Below, piece by piece: positions 33,780-42,194 of a stretch of DNA of 64,000 nucleotides. Numbering within the stretch: position 1 is the first letter of the stretch; the number at the start of each line of letters is the position of its first letter. The notes beneath the pieces are model-generated. The model searched no databases, was not told the origin of the DNA, and saw nothing but the letters and a program-made list of their open reading frames with translations. Source of the stretch: Xenophilus sp. Marseille-Q4582. GTDB taxonomy: Bacteria > Pseudomonadota > Gammaproteobacteria > Burkholderiales > Burkholderiaceae_C. The translations under genes were made by a program, and so were the position numbers. The stretch is from NCBI RefSeq assembly GCF_916700565.1, contig NZ_CAKAKO010000007.1, positions 1-64,000 of the forward strand, given 5' to 3'.

Positions 33780-33977
33780 GGCCCGCGCGCGCATGGCGGC
33801 CGCCGGCGCGGCTGTCCATGCCGCATTCGGTGACCGAATCGGCGCATTCCCGCTGTCGAAGCGGCTTTTGCGCAGGAGAAGGCCGCGCAACCTCCACTAC
33901 ACTGGGCGCAGCCGCGCTGCCCCGGCAACTGCATCTGGCAGCGCGGCGTCATCATCAAAGCAAAGAGGTAGTCTCAA

Positions 33978-34337
33978 TTGAACCGTCAAGAACTCGTTGA
34001 AAAGATCGCCACGGCCCACCAGCTCTCCAAGGCCGAAGCCGGCCGCGTGCTGGACACCGTGACCGAAGCCATCGTGAACGCCGTCAAGAAGGGCGACGCC
34101 GTCCAGCTCGTGGGCTTCGGCAGCTTCAAGCAAGTGGCACGCGCCGCGCGCACCGGCTTCAACCCGCAAGCCGGCGAGAAGATCAAGATCGCGGCCCAGA
34201 AGGTGCCCAAGTTCGTGCCGGGCGCCGCCTTCAAGGATGCCGTGGACCCCAAGGCCGCCAAGCGCCGCGCCGAAAAGGCCGCCGCCAAGAAGACCACGGT
34301 CACCAAGAAGGCCGCCGTGAAGGCCAAGAAGAAGTAA
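33978..34337 (+). CDS. HU-family DNA-binding protein with lysine/alanine-rich tail
   Basis: A 119-aa histone-like protein. Residues 1-90 are the HU fold (MNRQELVEKIATAHQLSKAE; VQLVGFGSFKQVARAARTG; the RTGFNPQAGEKIKI arm). The last 28 residues are an H1-like tail of Lys and Ala, common in Burkholderiales. It compacts and bends DNA in the nucleoid. The start is a TTG at 33978 with AGAGG upstream. A strong terminator follows. The 198-bp gap before it should hold its promoter. Confidence 0.94.
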   Translation: MNRQELVEKIATAHQLSKAEAGRVLDTVTEAIVNAVKKGDAVQLVGFGSFKQVARAARTGFNPQAGEKIKIAAQKVPKFVPGAAFKDAVDPKAAKRRAEKAAAKKTTVTKKAAVKAKKK

Positions 34338-34350
34338 TTGCTTCGCCGAA

Positions 34351-34400
34351 GGCCCGGCCTCGCCGGGCCGGCTTGAGAAGGCTCCGCAAGGAGCCTTTTT
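34351..34400 (+). terminator. rho-independent terminator of the HU gene
   Basis: AAGGCTCC-GCAA-GGAGCCTT followed by TTT (34378-34400) is a classical terminator 40 bp after the HU stop. A second hairpin, GGCCCGGC-CTC-GCCGGGCC (34351-34369), lies just before it. Confidence 0.85.
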
Positions 34401-34515
34401 CGTTTCCGCGCCCAACTCCGGGCCCGGTTCGCGCGGGCGCCGAAGCGCAGACACCCGCCGCGTGCTGGCACAGAATCCGCTTGGTCCGCAGGCATTCACT
34501 TGGGTGGCTCTTCTC

Positions 34516-35520
34516 ATGACCGCACGGCGCTCCTCGGCTCGCTTCCTCTTCCGTCACTTTCTGGTGCTGGCTGCACTGGGCACCGCCGCGCTGCACGCGC
34601 CGGCCCAGGCCCAGGCTCCGGCGCGCTACCCTGACAGGCCGGTCAAGCTCATCGTGGCACTGCCGGCCGGCGGCAGCGTGGACATGGTGGCGCGCCTGCT
34701 GGGCCAGAAGATGGGCGACCAGCTCGGTCAGCCCTTCGTGGTCGACAACCGCGCCGGCGCCTCGGGCCAGATCGGCGTGCCGGCGGTGGCGCGCGCCGCG
34801 CCCGACGGCTACACGCTGATGGTGTCGCCCGCCTCCTTCCTCACCACCAACAAGAGCATCTTCAAGACCCTGCCCTACGACCCCGAGACCGACTTCGCGC
34901 CCGTGGCCAAGCTGGTGAACCAGGCCATGGTGCTGGTGGTGCGCCACAAGTCGCGCTACGCCCAGGTGGCCGATGTGCTGGCCGCCGCCCGGGCCCGGCC
35001 CGGCCAGCTGACCTATGCCTCCTCGGGCGACGGCAGCCCGCAGCACCTGGCCGGCCTGATGTTCGAAAGCCGCGCCGCCGTGCGCATGCTGCACGTGCCC
35101 TACAAGGGCGGCGCACCGGCCATCACCGACCTGATGGCCGGCACGGTGGACATGGTGTTCGCGCCCATCCCCGAGGCGCTGCCCCACATCAAGGCCGGCA
35201 AGCTGCATCCGGTGGGCGTGCTCAGCGAACAGCGCTCGGCCATCCTGCCCGAGGTGCCGACCATGAAGGAAAGCGGCATCGATCGGCTGGTGCTGTCGGC
35301 CTGGATCGGCCTGCTGGCGCCCGCGAAGACGCCGCAGCCCGTGCTGGACCAGCTGCAGCAGTCGGTCCGCGCCGCGCTGCAGGGCGAGGCGCGCGCACGG
35401 CTGATCGAGTCCGGCATGGAACCCGCGCTGGACGACCCGAAGCCGCTCAGGCAGACGATCTCGGAGGACATCCGCATCCATGCGGAACTGGTGAAGGCGG
35501 CGGGGCTGGTGCCGCAGTAA
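34516..35520 (+). CDS. Bug-family tricarboxylate transporter substrate-binding protein
   Basis: A 334-aa periplasmic receptor of the Bug/TctC family. A Sec signal peptide ends near AQA at residue 35 (FLVLAALGTAALHAPAQAQA). Typical motifs follow: YPDRPVKLIVALPAGGSVDM, NRAGASGQIGVPAVARAAPD and VPYKGGAPAITDLMAG. Burkholderiales carry hundreds of orphans like this. No TctA/TctB membrane genes adjoin it, so its permease is unlinked. The ligand is probably a carboxylate. Confidence 0.9.
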   Translation: MTARRSSARFLFRHFLVLAALGTAALHAPAQAQAPARYPDRPVKLIVALPAGGSVDMVARLLGQKMGDQLGQPFVVDNRAGASGQIGVPAVARAAPDGYTLMVSPASFLTTNKSIFKTLPYDPETDFAPVAKLVNQAMVLVVRHKSRYAQVADVLAAARARPGQLTYASSGDGSPQHLAGLMFESRAAVRMLHVPYKGGAPAITDLMAGTVDMVFAPIPEALPHIKAGKLHPVGVLSEQRSAILPEVPTMKESGIDRLVLSAWIGLLAPAKTPQPVLDQLQQSVRAALQGEARARLIESGMEPALDDPKPLRQTISEDIRIHAELVKAAGLVPQ

Positions 35521-35568
35521 GGCGGCCAGGCGCCATTCGTTCGGGCGCGGCCGCGGGGCCGCCGGGGC

Positions 35569-35880
35569 TCAAAGGTCCGGGCGGTCCGTCTCGAAGGCGT
35601 CGGCCAAGGCCGCGCAGAAGGCAGGCGTTCCCGCCACGCTGAAGGTGAAGCTGCGGCGGCCGTCCGCCGTGTCGGCAATCTCCAGGTGCGCATCCCATTC
35701 GCCGCCCTCCTCCACGGGCCCACGCACCGCACCGAAGTGGCGCGTGGCCCAGGCCAGCACGGCATCCACCTCGGCCTGCACCGCGCCTGCGCGCGCTGCG
35801 GGCACGTCGGCCATGGCCTCGAACAGGCCGACGCCGTCGTCGCCTTCGCTGGCTTCGAAGAGCAGGTAGTCCAGCCTCAT
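35569..35880 (-). CDS. small protein of unknown function coupled to the helicase
   Basis: A 103-aa acidic protein whose ATG overlaps the stop of the RhlE-like gene (ATGA at 35877-35880). It has no signal peptide, membrane segment or motif that I recognise. The sequence MRLDYLLFEASEGDDGVGLF and a C-terminal FTFSVAGTPAFCAALADAF suggest a compact alpha/beta fold. Codon use matches its neighbours. Coupling suggests a role alongside the RNA helicase. Confidence 0.65.
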   Translation of the reverse strand: MRLDYLLFEASEGDDGVGLFEAMADVPAARAGAVQAEVDAVLAWATRHFGAVRGPVEEGGEWDAHLEIADTADGRRSFTFSVAGTPAFCAALADAFETDRPDL

Positions 35881-37184
35881 GCGCCGCCGCCCTCGCCCCG
35901 GCGCACGGCGGCCGCATTCGCAGCGGCTGCGGCGGCGCGCAGCTTGTCCTTCTTGCTGGGCCGCCGGCCCTTGATGCCGCCGCCCGGCGCGGGCGCATCG
36001 GCGGGCGGCGCCTCCACGGGCTCGAAGCCGGCGATGCGCTCGCGCGGCACGCGCAGGCCCTGGCGCTTTTCGATCAGGCGGAAATGCGCCTCGGCCGCCG
36101 CCGGCACGAAGCTGACGGCCACGCCGCGCACGCCCGCGCGGCCCGTGCGGCCGATGCGGTGCACATGGTCGGTGGGCGAACGCGCGAGGTCATGGTTGAC
36201 CACCACGGGCAGCTGCGCGATGTCGATGCCGCGCGCCGCCAGGTCGGTGGCCACCAGCACCTGCACGCGCCCGGCCTTGAAGTCGGCCAGCACCTGCGTG
36301 CGCTTGCCCTGGCCCAGCACGCCATGCAGCGGCTCGGCCGCCAGGCCGCCCTTGCGCAGCTTGTCGGCCACGGTCTCGCAGGCATGCTTGGTGGCCACGA
36401 AGACCAGCACCTGGCGCCAGCCTTCCTGCGCGATCAGGTGGCGCAGCAGCGCGGTGCGGCGGCCCGCGTCCACCTCGATGGCGCGCTGGGTGATCAGCGG
36501 CAGCGCGGCCGTCGGCGCGGCGGCCACCACGGCCACCGGGTCGTGCAGCAGCGCGTCGGCCAGCTGCGCCGTGCGCGGCGCGAAGGTGGCCGAAAACAGC
36601 AGGTTCTGCCGCCGTGCGGGCAGTGCATCGAGGATGCGCTGCAGCTCGTCGGCAAAGCCCAGGTCCAGCAGCCGGTCGGCCTCGTCGAGCACCAGCAGCG
36701 CGCATTCGTGCAGGCGCAGTGCGTTGTGATCCGCCAGGTCCAGCACCCGGCCCGGCGTGCCGACCACGATGTCGGCGCCGCCGCGCAGCGCCATCAGCTG
36801 CGGGTTGATGGACACGCCGCCGATGGCCCGCACCACCTTCGGCCGCTCGGGCAGGTGGACGGCGAGCGCCGCGATGCTTTCGGCCACCTGCGTGGCCAGC
36901 TCGCGCGTGGGCACCAGCACCAGGCTGTGCAGCGCGCGGCGCGAGCGGTGGCGCGGGCCTTCGTGCCAGCGCTGCAGCAGCGGCAGCGCGAAGGCGGCCG
37001 TCTTGCCCGAACCCGTGTGCGCCATGGCGCGCAGGTCGCGCCCCTGCAAGGCCACGGGGATGGCCGCGGCCTGGATGGGCGTGGGCGCGGCATGGCCCCG
37101 GTCGGCGGCGGCCTGCTGCAGTTCGGGGCGCAGGCCCAGGGCCGCATGGGCCGCATGGACCGCGTGAAGGGAAGAAGAGGACAA
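35877..37184 (-). CDS. rhlE: DEAD-box RNA helicase (RhlE-like)
   Basis: A helicase of about 435 aa. Motifs in order: Q-motif PTPIQAAAIP, AHTGSGKTAAFALPLL (I), VPTRELATQVAE (Ia), GTPGRVLDLADH (Ib), LVLDEADRLLDLGF (II), LLFSATF (III), VLVATDLAARGIDIAQLP (V) and HRIGRTGRAG (VI). The tail is Lys/Ala-rich. It unwinds structured RNA in ribosome assembly or decay. No ATG lies near the family N-terminus; I placed the start at a TTG (37184). The residues HAVHAAHAA just after it are encoded by a slipped 9-bp repeat, so the N-terminus is uncertain. Confidence 0.88.
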   Translation of the reverse strand: MSSSSLHAVHAAHAALGLRPELQQAAADRGHAAPTPIQAAAIPVALQGRDLRAMAHTGSGKTAAFALPLLQRWHEGPRHRSRRALHSLVLVPTRELATQVAESIAALAVHLPERPKVVRAIGGVSINPQLMALRGGADIVVGTPGRVLDLADHNALRLHECALLVLDEADRLLDLGFADELQRILDALPARRQNLLFSATFAPRTAQLADALLHDPVAVVAAAPTAALPLITQRAIEVDAGRRTALLRHLIAQEGWRQVLVFVATKHACETVADKLRKGGLAAEPLHGVLGQGKRTQVLADFKAGRVQVLVATDLAARGIDIAQLPVVVNHDLARSPTDHVHRIGRTGRAGVRGVAVSFVPAAAEAHFRLIEKRQGLRVPRERIAGFEPVEAPPADAPAPGGGIKGRRPSKKDKLRAAAAAANAAAVRRGEGGGA

Positions 37185-37295
37185 GAGCAGGAAGCCAGGC
37201 GGGGAAAAGCCGCGATTGTCGGGCTTCGCGCCGGGCCCGGCCCCCTGGGGCGCCCCATGGCGGCGCTTCGCGTCTTTCTTTATGCTGCGCCGGCC

Positions 37296-38222
37296 ATGAA
37301 CCGTCTGCCCGCCCTTCTTCGCCTTCGGCGCTTCGCCCTGCCGCTCGCATCCGCCCTCGTGCACGCACTGGCGGGGGCCGCGGCCGCGCAGGCCCAGCCC
37401 ATTCCCTTCATCGATGCCCACGTTCACCTCAACGACCCGCAGATGCAACTCGCGCTGATGGACCGTTTCGGCGCGGAACAGGCGGTGGTGTTCTGGGGCG
37501 GGCGCAGCAGCAACGAGTCGGTGGCCGAGGCCGCGCGCCAGCACCCGGGGCGCTTCATCGCCTTTGCGTCCATCTCGCCCGAACGGCGGGCCTACCGCCC
37601 GGCCTGGGCCGGGGGCGATGGCGCGGCGCTGCTGGCCGAGCTGGACGCGCTGCTGGCCACCGGCCACTACCGCGGCATCGGCGAGATCAACGCCGTGCAT
37701 TTCGAATCAGCCGGCTTCGCCGAGACCGACTACGCCCTGTCCGGCCCCGTGATGGAGGGCATCATGGCGCTGGCGCGCCGGCATCGCGTGCCCGTGATGC
37801 TGCATGTGGAATCCACCCGCATGGCCGAGCTGTCGACGCTGCTGGCGCAGTTCCCGGACGTGCCGGTGATCTGGGCGCATGGCGGCTACACGCCGCTGAT
37901 CCTGGCGCGGCGCATGCTGGCGCAGCATCCCAACCTCTACTACGAGCTCAGTGCCCGCACCTGGCCGCGGCATCCGCGCTCGCCGGAGTTCACGCTGCTG
38001 CGCGACGGCCGCGAGGTCTGGCCCGAATGGCTGGCGCTGATCGAGTCGCAGCCCGAGCGCTTCCTCATCGGCACCGATGCGAGCCACCGCGACGCCGCCA
38101 GCGAACAGATGAAGTTCGCCAGCGTGCAGAACTTCCTCGCGCAGCTCAGCCCCGCCGCGCAGGCCCAGGTGGGGCGTGCCAACCTGCTGCGCCTGCTGGG
38201 GCCGGCGAGCGCCCTTCGCTGA
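37296..38222 (+). CDS. exported amidohydrolase (Amidohydro_2, TIM barrel)
   Basis: A 308-aa metal-dependent hydrolase of the ACMSD-like amidohydrolase-2 group. A signal peptide (FALPLASALVHALAGAAAAQ) ends near residue 33, unusual for this mostly cytosolic fold. Metal-site motifs are PFIDAHVHLND (HxH), MLHVESTRM (His), VIWAHGGYTP (His) and LIGTDASH (Asp). The reaction is unknown; decarboxylation or lactone hydrolysis are family options. It is divergent from the helicase gene. The ATG at 37296 lies inside a much longer open frame that is a shadow. Confidence 0.85.
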   Translation: MNRLPALLRLRRFALPLASALVHALAGAAAAQAQPIPFIDAHVHLNDPQMQLALMDRFGAEQAVVFWGGRSSNESVAEAARQHPGRFIAFASISPERRAYRPAWAGGDGAALLAELDALLATGHYRGIGEINAVHFESAGFAETDYALSGPVMEGIMALARRHRVPVMLHVESTRMAELSTLLAQFPDVPVIWAHGGYTPLILARRMLAQHPNLYYELSARTWPRHPRSPEFTLLRDGREVWPEWLALIESQPERFLIGTDASHRDAASEQMKFASVQNFLAQLSPAAQAQVGRANLLRLLGPASALR

Positions 38223-38257
38223 CGCGGCCGCCGCACCGGCCTTTGCCAGAATGCGGC

Positions 38258-39241
38258 GTGCGCTCCGATCTGCCCCCGTCCTCCCCCACCGCCGCGGCGC
38301 CGCTGCTGCGCGCCCGCCACCTGCACAAGCGCTATGGCGCCAGCACGGTGGTGGACGACCTGAGCTTCGAGATCGCGCCCGGCGAATGCCTGGGCGTGAT
38401 CGGGCCCAACGGCGCGGGCAAGACCACCACCCTCCGCATGTGCCTGGGCCTCACGGCGCCCGACAGCGGCGGCATCGAGGCGCTCGGCGGCCTGCGCATG
38501 CCGCAGGATGCGCGGGCCATCAAGGCGCAGCTGGGCGTGGTGGCTCAGTACGACGCGCTGGACCCGGACTTCAGCTGCGCCGAGAACCTGGTGGTGTATG
38601 CGCGCTACTTCGGCTTCTCGCGCCGCGCCTTTGCGCCGCGCATCGCGCCGCTGCTGGACTTTGCCGCGCTCGCGCACAAGGCCGATGCCAAGCCGGGTGA
38701 ACTTTCAGGCGGCATGCGCCGGCGCCTGTCGCTGGCGCGCGCGCTGGTCAACGACCCCAAGCTGCTGATCCTCGACGAGCCGACCACGGGCCTGGACCCG
38801 CAGGCGCGCCACCTGATGTGGGAGCGCCTGCAGACGCTGCTGCAGCAGGGCAAGTCCATCCTGCTGACCACGCACTTCATGGACGAGGCCGAGCGCCTGT
38901 GTTCGCGCCTGCTGGTGATCGACCACGGCCGCAAGATCGCCGAAGGCCGCCCGCGCGAGCTGATCGCGCAGCACCTGGAGCCCGAGGTGGTGGAGGTGTT
39001 CGGCCAGGCCGGCGAGGGCGCGGACGCACCGTCGCTGGCCAACTCGCCCGCGGCGCGGCTGGCCGCGCGCGTGGAAGTGAGCGGCGAAACGGTCTTCTTC
39101 TACACCCACCAGGCACGGGCGCTGCTCGACGCGCTGGAAAGTCAGTTCGGCCCCGGCCGGCTGCGTACCTTCCACCGTCCCGCCAACCTGGAAGACCTGT
39201 TCCTCAAGCTCACGGGCCGGCAGATCCGCGAGGGAGGCTGA
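38258..39241 (+). CDS. ABC-2 exporter ATPase (NodI-like)
   Basis: A 327-aa ATPase with Walker A GPNGAGKTTTLR, Q-loop VVAQYDALDPDFSCAENLVV, signature LSGGMRRRLSLARALV and Walker B LLILDEPTTGLDP. The C-terminal 85 residues form an extra domain typical of NodI/DrrA-like proteins. The start is a GTG at 38258; the frame is open upstream without homology. Paired with the next gene, it would export a lipid-linked or drug-like molecule. No nodulation genes are present, so the name NodI is only structural. Confidence 0.9.
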   Translation: MRSDLPPSSPTAAAPLLRARHLHKRYGASTVVDDLSFEIAPGECLGVIGPNGAGKTTTLRMCLGLTAPDSGGIEALGGLRMPQDARAIKAQLGVVAQYDALDPDFSCAENLVVYARYFGFSRRAFAPRIAPLLDFAALAHKADAKPGELSGGMRRRLSLARALVNDPKLLILDEPTTGLDPQARHLMWERLQTLLQQGKSILLTTHFMDEAERLCSRLLVIDHGRKIAEGRPRELIAQHLEPEVVEVFGQAGEGADAPSLANSPAARLAARVEVSGETVFFYTHQARALLDALESQFGPGRLRTFHRPANLEDLFLKLTGRQIREGG

Positions 39242-39248
39242 GAGACCC

Positions 39249-40082
39249 ATGCCTGCATCGACCGACCCGTTCCACGCCCCCTCGGCCGAACCCTCGGTCT
39301 GGCGCGCGCCCCAGATCACGGCCCGCTGGTGGCCCGTGTTCCTGCGCAACCTGCTGGTGTGGCGCAAGCTGGCCCTGCCCAGCCTGATCGGCAACATCGC
39401 CGAGCCGCTGATCTGGCTGGTCGCCTTCGGCTACGGCATGGGCGCGCTGGTGGGCACGGTTCAGGTCCACGGCACGGCCGTGCCCTACATCCTGTTCCTC
39501 GCCAGCGGCTCCATCTGCATGAGCGCGATGAACGCCGCGAGCTTCGAGGCGCTGTATTCGGCCTTCTCGCGCATGCATGTGCAAAAGACCTGGGACGGCA
39601 TCATGAACGCCCCCGTGGGCCTGGACGACGTGGTCTTCGCCGAAATGGTCTGGGCCGCCTTCAAGTCGCTGTTCACCGTGACAGCCATCCTGCTCGTGAT
39701 GCTGGCGCTGGGCATCAGCCACAGCCCCAAGCTGATCGCGGCCTGGTTCGTGCTGGCCGGCTGCGGACTCGTGTTCTCCAGCATCGCGCTGATCTTCAAC
39801 GCGCTGGCCAAGGGCTACGACTTCTTCACCTACTACTTCACCCTGTTCATGACGCCCATGATGTTTCTGTCGGGCGTGTTCTTCCCGCTGGAGCAACTGC
39901 CGCCGCTGGTGCGCGCCGCGGCGGACTGGCTGCCGCTGACCAATGCCGTGGCCCTGGTGCGCCCGCTGTTCATGGACCAGTGGCCCGCCGCGCCGCTGCG
40001 CCCGGCGCTGGTGCTGCTGGGCGATGCGCTGCTGGCCTTCTGGGTCGCGCTGGCCTTGACGCGGCGGCGCTTTCGCGCCTGA
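39249..40082 (+). CDS. ABC-2 exporter permease (NodJ-like)
   Basis: A 277-aa membrane protein with six predicted helices, starting after VFLRNLLVWRKLALPSLIGN. The ABC-2 signature is visible in YYFTLFMTPMMFLSGVFFPL. It follows the ATPase gene by seven bases, forming a two-gene exporter. Family members form homodimers with the ATPase and export glycolipids, drugs or polysaccharides. The substrate is unknown. The 252-bp gap after it holds only the MHYT promoter region. Confidence 0.9.
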   Translation: MPASTDPFHAPSAEPSVWRAPQITARWWPVFLRNLLVWRKLALPSLIGNIAEPLIWLVAFGYGMGALVGTVQVHGTAVPYILFLASGSICMSAMNAASFEALYSAFSRMHVQKTWDGIMNAPVGLDDVVFAEMVWAAFKSLFTVTAILLVMLALGISHSPKLIAAWFVLAGCGLVFSSIALIFNALAKGYDFFTYYFTLFMTPMMFLSGVFFPLEQLPPLVRAAADWLPLTNAVALVRPLFMDQWPAAPLRPALVLLGDALLAFWVALALTRRRFRA

Positions 40083-40283
40083 TGAAGAGACGGGCGCGTC
40101 GCGCGCGCCGCCGCACGATTCCCGCCCCATGGCTGCCAACTAATTCACGTTTGCGCGCGCCGCATGGCGTCGCGCGCGTGACCCGCCCTCGCCTGGCGCC
40201 TCCAAGCTGGAAACCAAAGGACTCAGCCACGGGGCCACGCACACTTTCCGCGTAGTTGCTCCTGCCCTACAAGTGTCATCAAA

Positions 40284-40310
40284 TGAAACAGCGCTGGGTG
40301 CGTTGTTTCA
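40284..40310. promoter_or_regulatory. dyad upstream of the MHYT gene
   Basis: TGAAACA (40284-40290) and TGTTTCA (40304-40310) are perfect inverted arms, with inner CGC/GCG pairs also matching. The dyad ends 24 bases before the MHYT start. It is a candidate operator or leader hairpin. Confidence 0.4.
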
Positions 40311-40334
40311 ACTTCACTTGCAAAGGTGGCAGTC

Positions 40335-41159
40335 ATGGATCTCCAGATTGGTCAGGTTCTCAATCCCAGCTACGGGCTGGGCATGGTGGCACTGTCGTTC
40401 TTGATCGCCTGTGCCGGGTCCTTCGTGGCCCTGCTGTGCGCCCGGCGCATGTTCCGGGCCGATGGCCGGCTGGACTGGGCGATGGCCGTCGGCGGCGCCA
40501 TCGCGCTGGGCGGCATCGGCATCTGGTCCATGCACTTCATCGGCATGGTGGCCTACAGCCTGCCGGTGCGCGTGTCGTACGACATCGCGCTCACGACGAT
40601 CTCGCTGATCGCGGCCATCGGCATCTCGGGCCTGGCGCTGTACCTCGCGGGCCGCGGCGGCACCCGGTTCAGCCTGCGGGGCTGGGCGGCTGGCAGCGTG
40701 CTGGCCGGTCTGGGCGTGTGCGTGATGCACTACATGGGCATGTTCGCGATGAACATGCGCGCCACCATGGAGTTCGATGGGGCCCGGGTGCTGCTGTCGG
40801 TGGCCATCGCCATCACGGCCGCCGCCGCCGCGCTGTGGCTGGCCTTCAACCTGCGCAAGGTCTCGCACCAGGCCGCGGCCGCGGTGGTGATGGGCGTGGC
40901 CGTGTGCAGCATGCACTACGTGGGCATGAGCGCCGCCACCATGATCTGCACCGCGGCGGCACCGGCCAATGCCTTCACCATCGGCGGCAGCTTCCTGGGC
41001 CTGATGGTGTTCGGCGTCGCAGGCGCGGTGCTGCTCGTCATCGGCTACGTGATGTCGGAGCGCAGCATCGATGACGCGGCACACAGCAGCGAAAAGCCCG
41101 ACACGCTGTTCGGCCGCATGGCGGCCGCCACCACGCGCGCGCGGCTGCAGTCGCACTGA
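40335..41159 (+). CDS. stand-alone MHYT-domain membrane sensor
   Basis: A 274-aa protein with seven predicted transmembrane helices and three MHYT repeats: SMHFIGMVAY, MHYMGMFAM and MHYVGMSAA. MHYT is thought to bind copper and sense O2, CO or NO. Most MHYT proteins end in a GGDEF/EAL or kinase domain; this one ends about 30 residues after the last helix, so it has no output domain. GGTGG precedes the ATG at 40335; a GTG at 40326 is an alternative. It may signal through a partner. Confidence 0.88.
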   Translation: MDLQIGQVLNPSYGLGMVALSFLIACAGSFVALLCARRMFRADGRLDWAMAVGGAIALGGIGIWSMHFIGMVAYSLPVRVSYDIALTTISLIAAIGISGLALYLAGRGGTRFSLRGWAAGSVLAGLGVCVMHYMGMFAMNMRATMEFDGARVLLSVAIAITAAAAALWLAFNLRKVSHQAAAAVVMGVAVCSMHYVGMSAATMICTAAAPANAFTIGGSFLGLMVFGVAGAVLLVIGYVMSERSIDDAAHSSEKPDTLFGRMAAATTRARLQSH

Positions 41160-41173
41160 GCGGCCTGCGGCCA

Positions 41174-41216
41174 CCGGCCCCCGGCCCGGATGGATGGGAT
41201 GGACGCCGGGGGCCGG
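41174..41216. terminator. 12-bp GC stem after the MHYT gene
   Basis: CCGGCCCCCGGC (41174-41185) and GCCGGGGGCCGG (41205-41216) are perfect inverted arms with a 19-nt loop, 15 bp beyond the MHYT stop. There is no U-run. The remaining 220 bp up to arsH hold nothing I recognise. Confidence 0.5.
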
Positions 41217-41436
41217 GGGCTGCGTGGAGGCGCCAGCGGGGCGGCGCTGTTCGTCCCGGACAGCGCCTGGCCTCGCCCAGACCTGTGCCGGTGCACGCCC
41301 CAAGCCACAGACGTTGCGAAGAAGCCGGCGCGGTGATGCGGATCGCCCCCGGAACGCACAGCCGCCTGGGTGGCCGAAACCTGCCCGCCCGCCGCCATCG
41401 GTGGCGGCCTGTGCCGCGCCGCCGGTCGAGCGCCCG

Positions 41437-42165
41437 TCAGATGGCAGCAAGGCCCACCCGTGCCGCCGCCTCGGCCGCGCTTTCCATGCGCTCGCTGTAC
41501 CGGTCCACCAGATAGGGGGCCACGTCGCGTGTCAGCAGCGTGAACTTCACCAGCTCTTCCATCACATCCACCACGCGCTCGTAGTAGGGCGAAGGCTTCA
41601 TGCGGCCGGCTTCATCGAACTCCTGATAGGCCTTGGCGACCGAGGACTGATTGGGGATGGTCAGCATCCGCATCCAGCGGCCCAGCACCCGCAGCTGGTT
41701 CACCGCATTGAAGGATTGCGAGCCCCCGGACACCTGCATGACGGCCAGCGTCTTGCCCTGCGTCGGCCGCACCGCGCCCTCGCTGAGCGGAATCCAGTCG
41801 ATCTGCGCCTTCATGACGGCCGTCATGGCGCCGTGCCGCTCGGGCGACGACCACACCATGCCCTCGGCCCAACGCGCCAGGCTGCGCAGCTCGCGCACCT
41901 TCGGATGGTCCGCGTCCACGCTGTCAGGCAGCGGCAGGCCGCCCGGGTGGAAGGTCTTCACCTCCGCCCCCATGGCCTCCAGCAGGCGCCCGGCTTCCTC
42001 GGACAGCAGCCGGCTGTAGGAGCGCTCACGCAGGGAGCCGTAGAGCATCAGGATGCGAGGCGCATGGACGGACCTGGGTGCACGGGTGAGGCGGTCCAGG
42101 GAGGGCCTGTCGAAGCGCGACGGCTGGATGTTCGGGAGGTCGGGAAGCGAGAGGGGGTGTTGCAT
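41437..42165 (-). CDS. arsH: arsenical resistance protein ArsH
   Basis: A 242-aa NADPH-dependent FMN reductase of the ArsH type, which oxidises trivalent organoarsenicals. The flavodoxin-like core begins [20 protein letters not shown] (phosphate loop) and continues [20 protein letters not shown]. The extended N-terminus of about 35 residues ([15 protein letters not shown]) is typical of ArsH. It is divergent from arsR across 29 bp, with an operator that fills the gap. No Shine-Dalgarno can fit upstream of its ATG. Confidence 0.93.
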   Translation of the reverse strand: MQHPLSLPDLPNIQPSRFDRPSLDRLTRAPRSVHAPRILMLYGSLRERSYSRLLSEEAGRLLEAMGAEVKTFHPGGLPLPDSVDADHPKVRELRSLARWAEGMVWSSPERHGAMTAVMKAQIDWIPLSEGAVRPTQGKTLAVMQVSGGSQSFNAVNQLRVLGRWMRMLTIPNQSSVAKAYQEFDEAGRMKPSPYYERVVDVMEELVKFTLLTRDVAPYLVDRYSERMESAAEAAARVGLAAI

Positions 42166-42167
42166 GA

Positions 42168-42193
42168 ATTCAATAATACGAATATTCTTGAAT
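42168..42193. promoter_or_regulatory. ars operator with overlapping divergent promoters
   Basis: ATTCAA-T-AATA and TATT-C-TTGAAT form a 26-bp dyad broken by one mismatch pair. It fills nearly all of the 29-bp space between arsH and arsR. On the plus strand TATTCT (42183-42188) lies six bases before the arsR ATG, 17 bp after TTGCAT; on the minus strand TATTAT lies seven bases before the arsH ATG. Both transcripts would start at or near the ATG. Confidence 0.65.
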
Positions 42194-42194
42194 T

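Noticed and set aside
38258-40082. Naming the ABC-2 pair nodI/nodJ
   Set aside because: No nodulation genes are present and many non-symbiotic exporters share this architecture.
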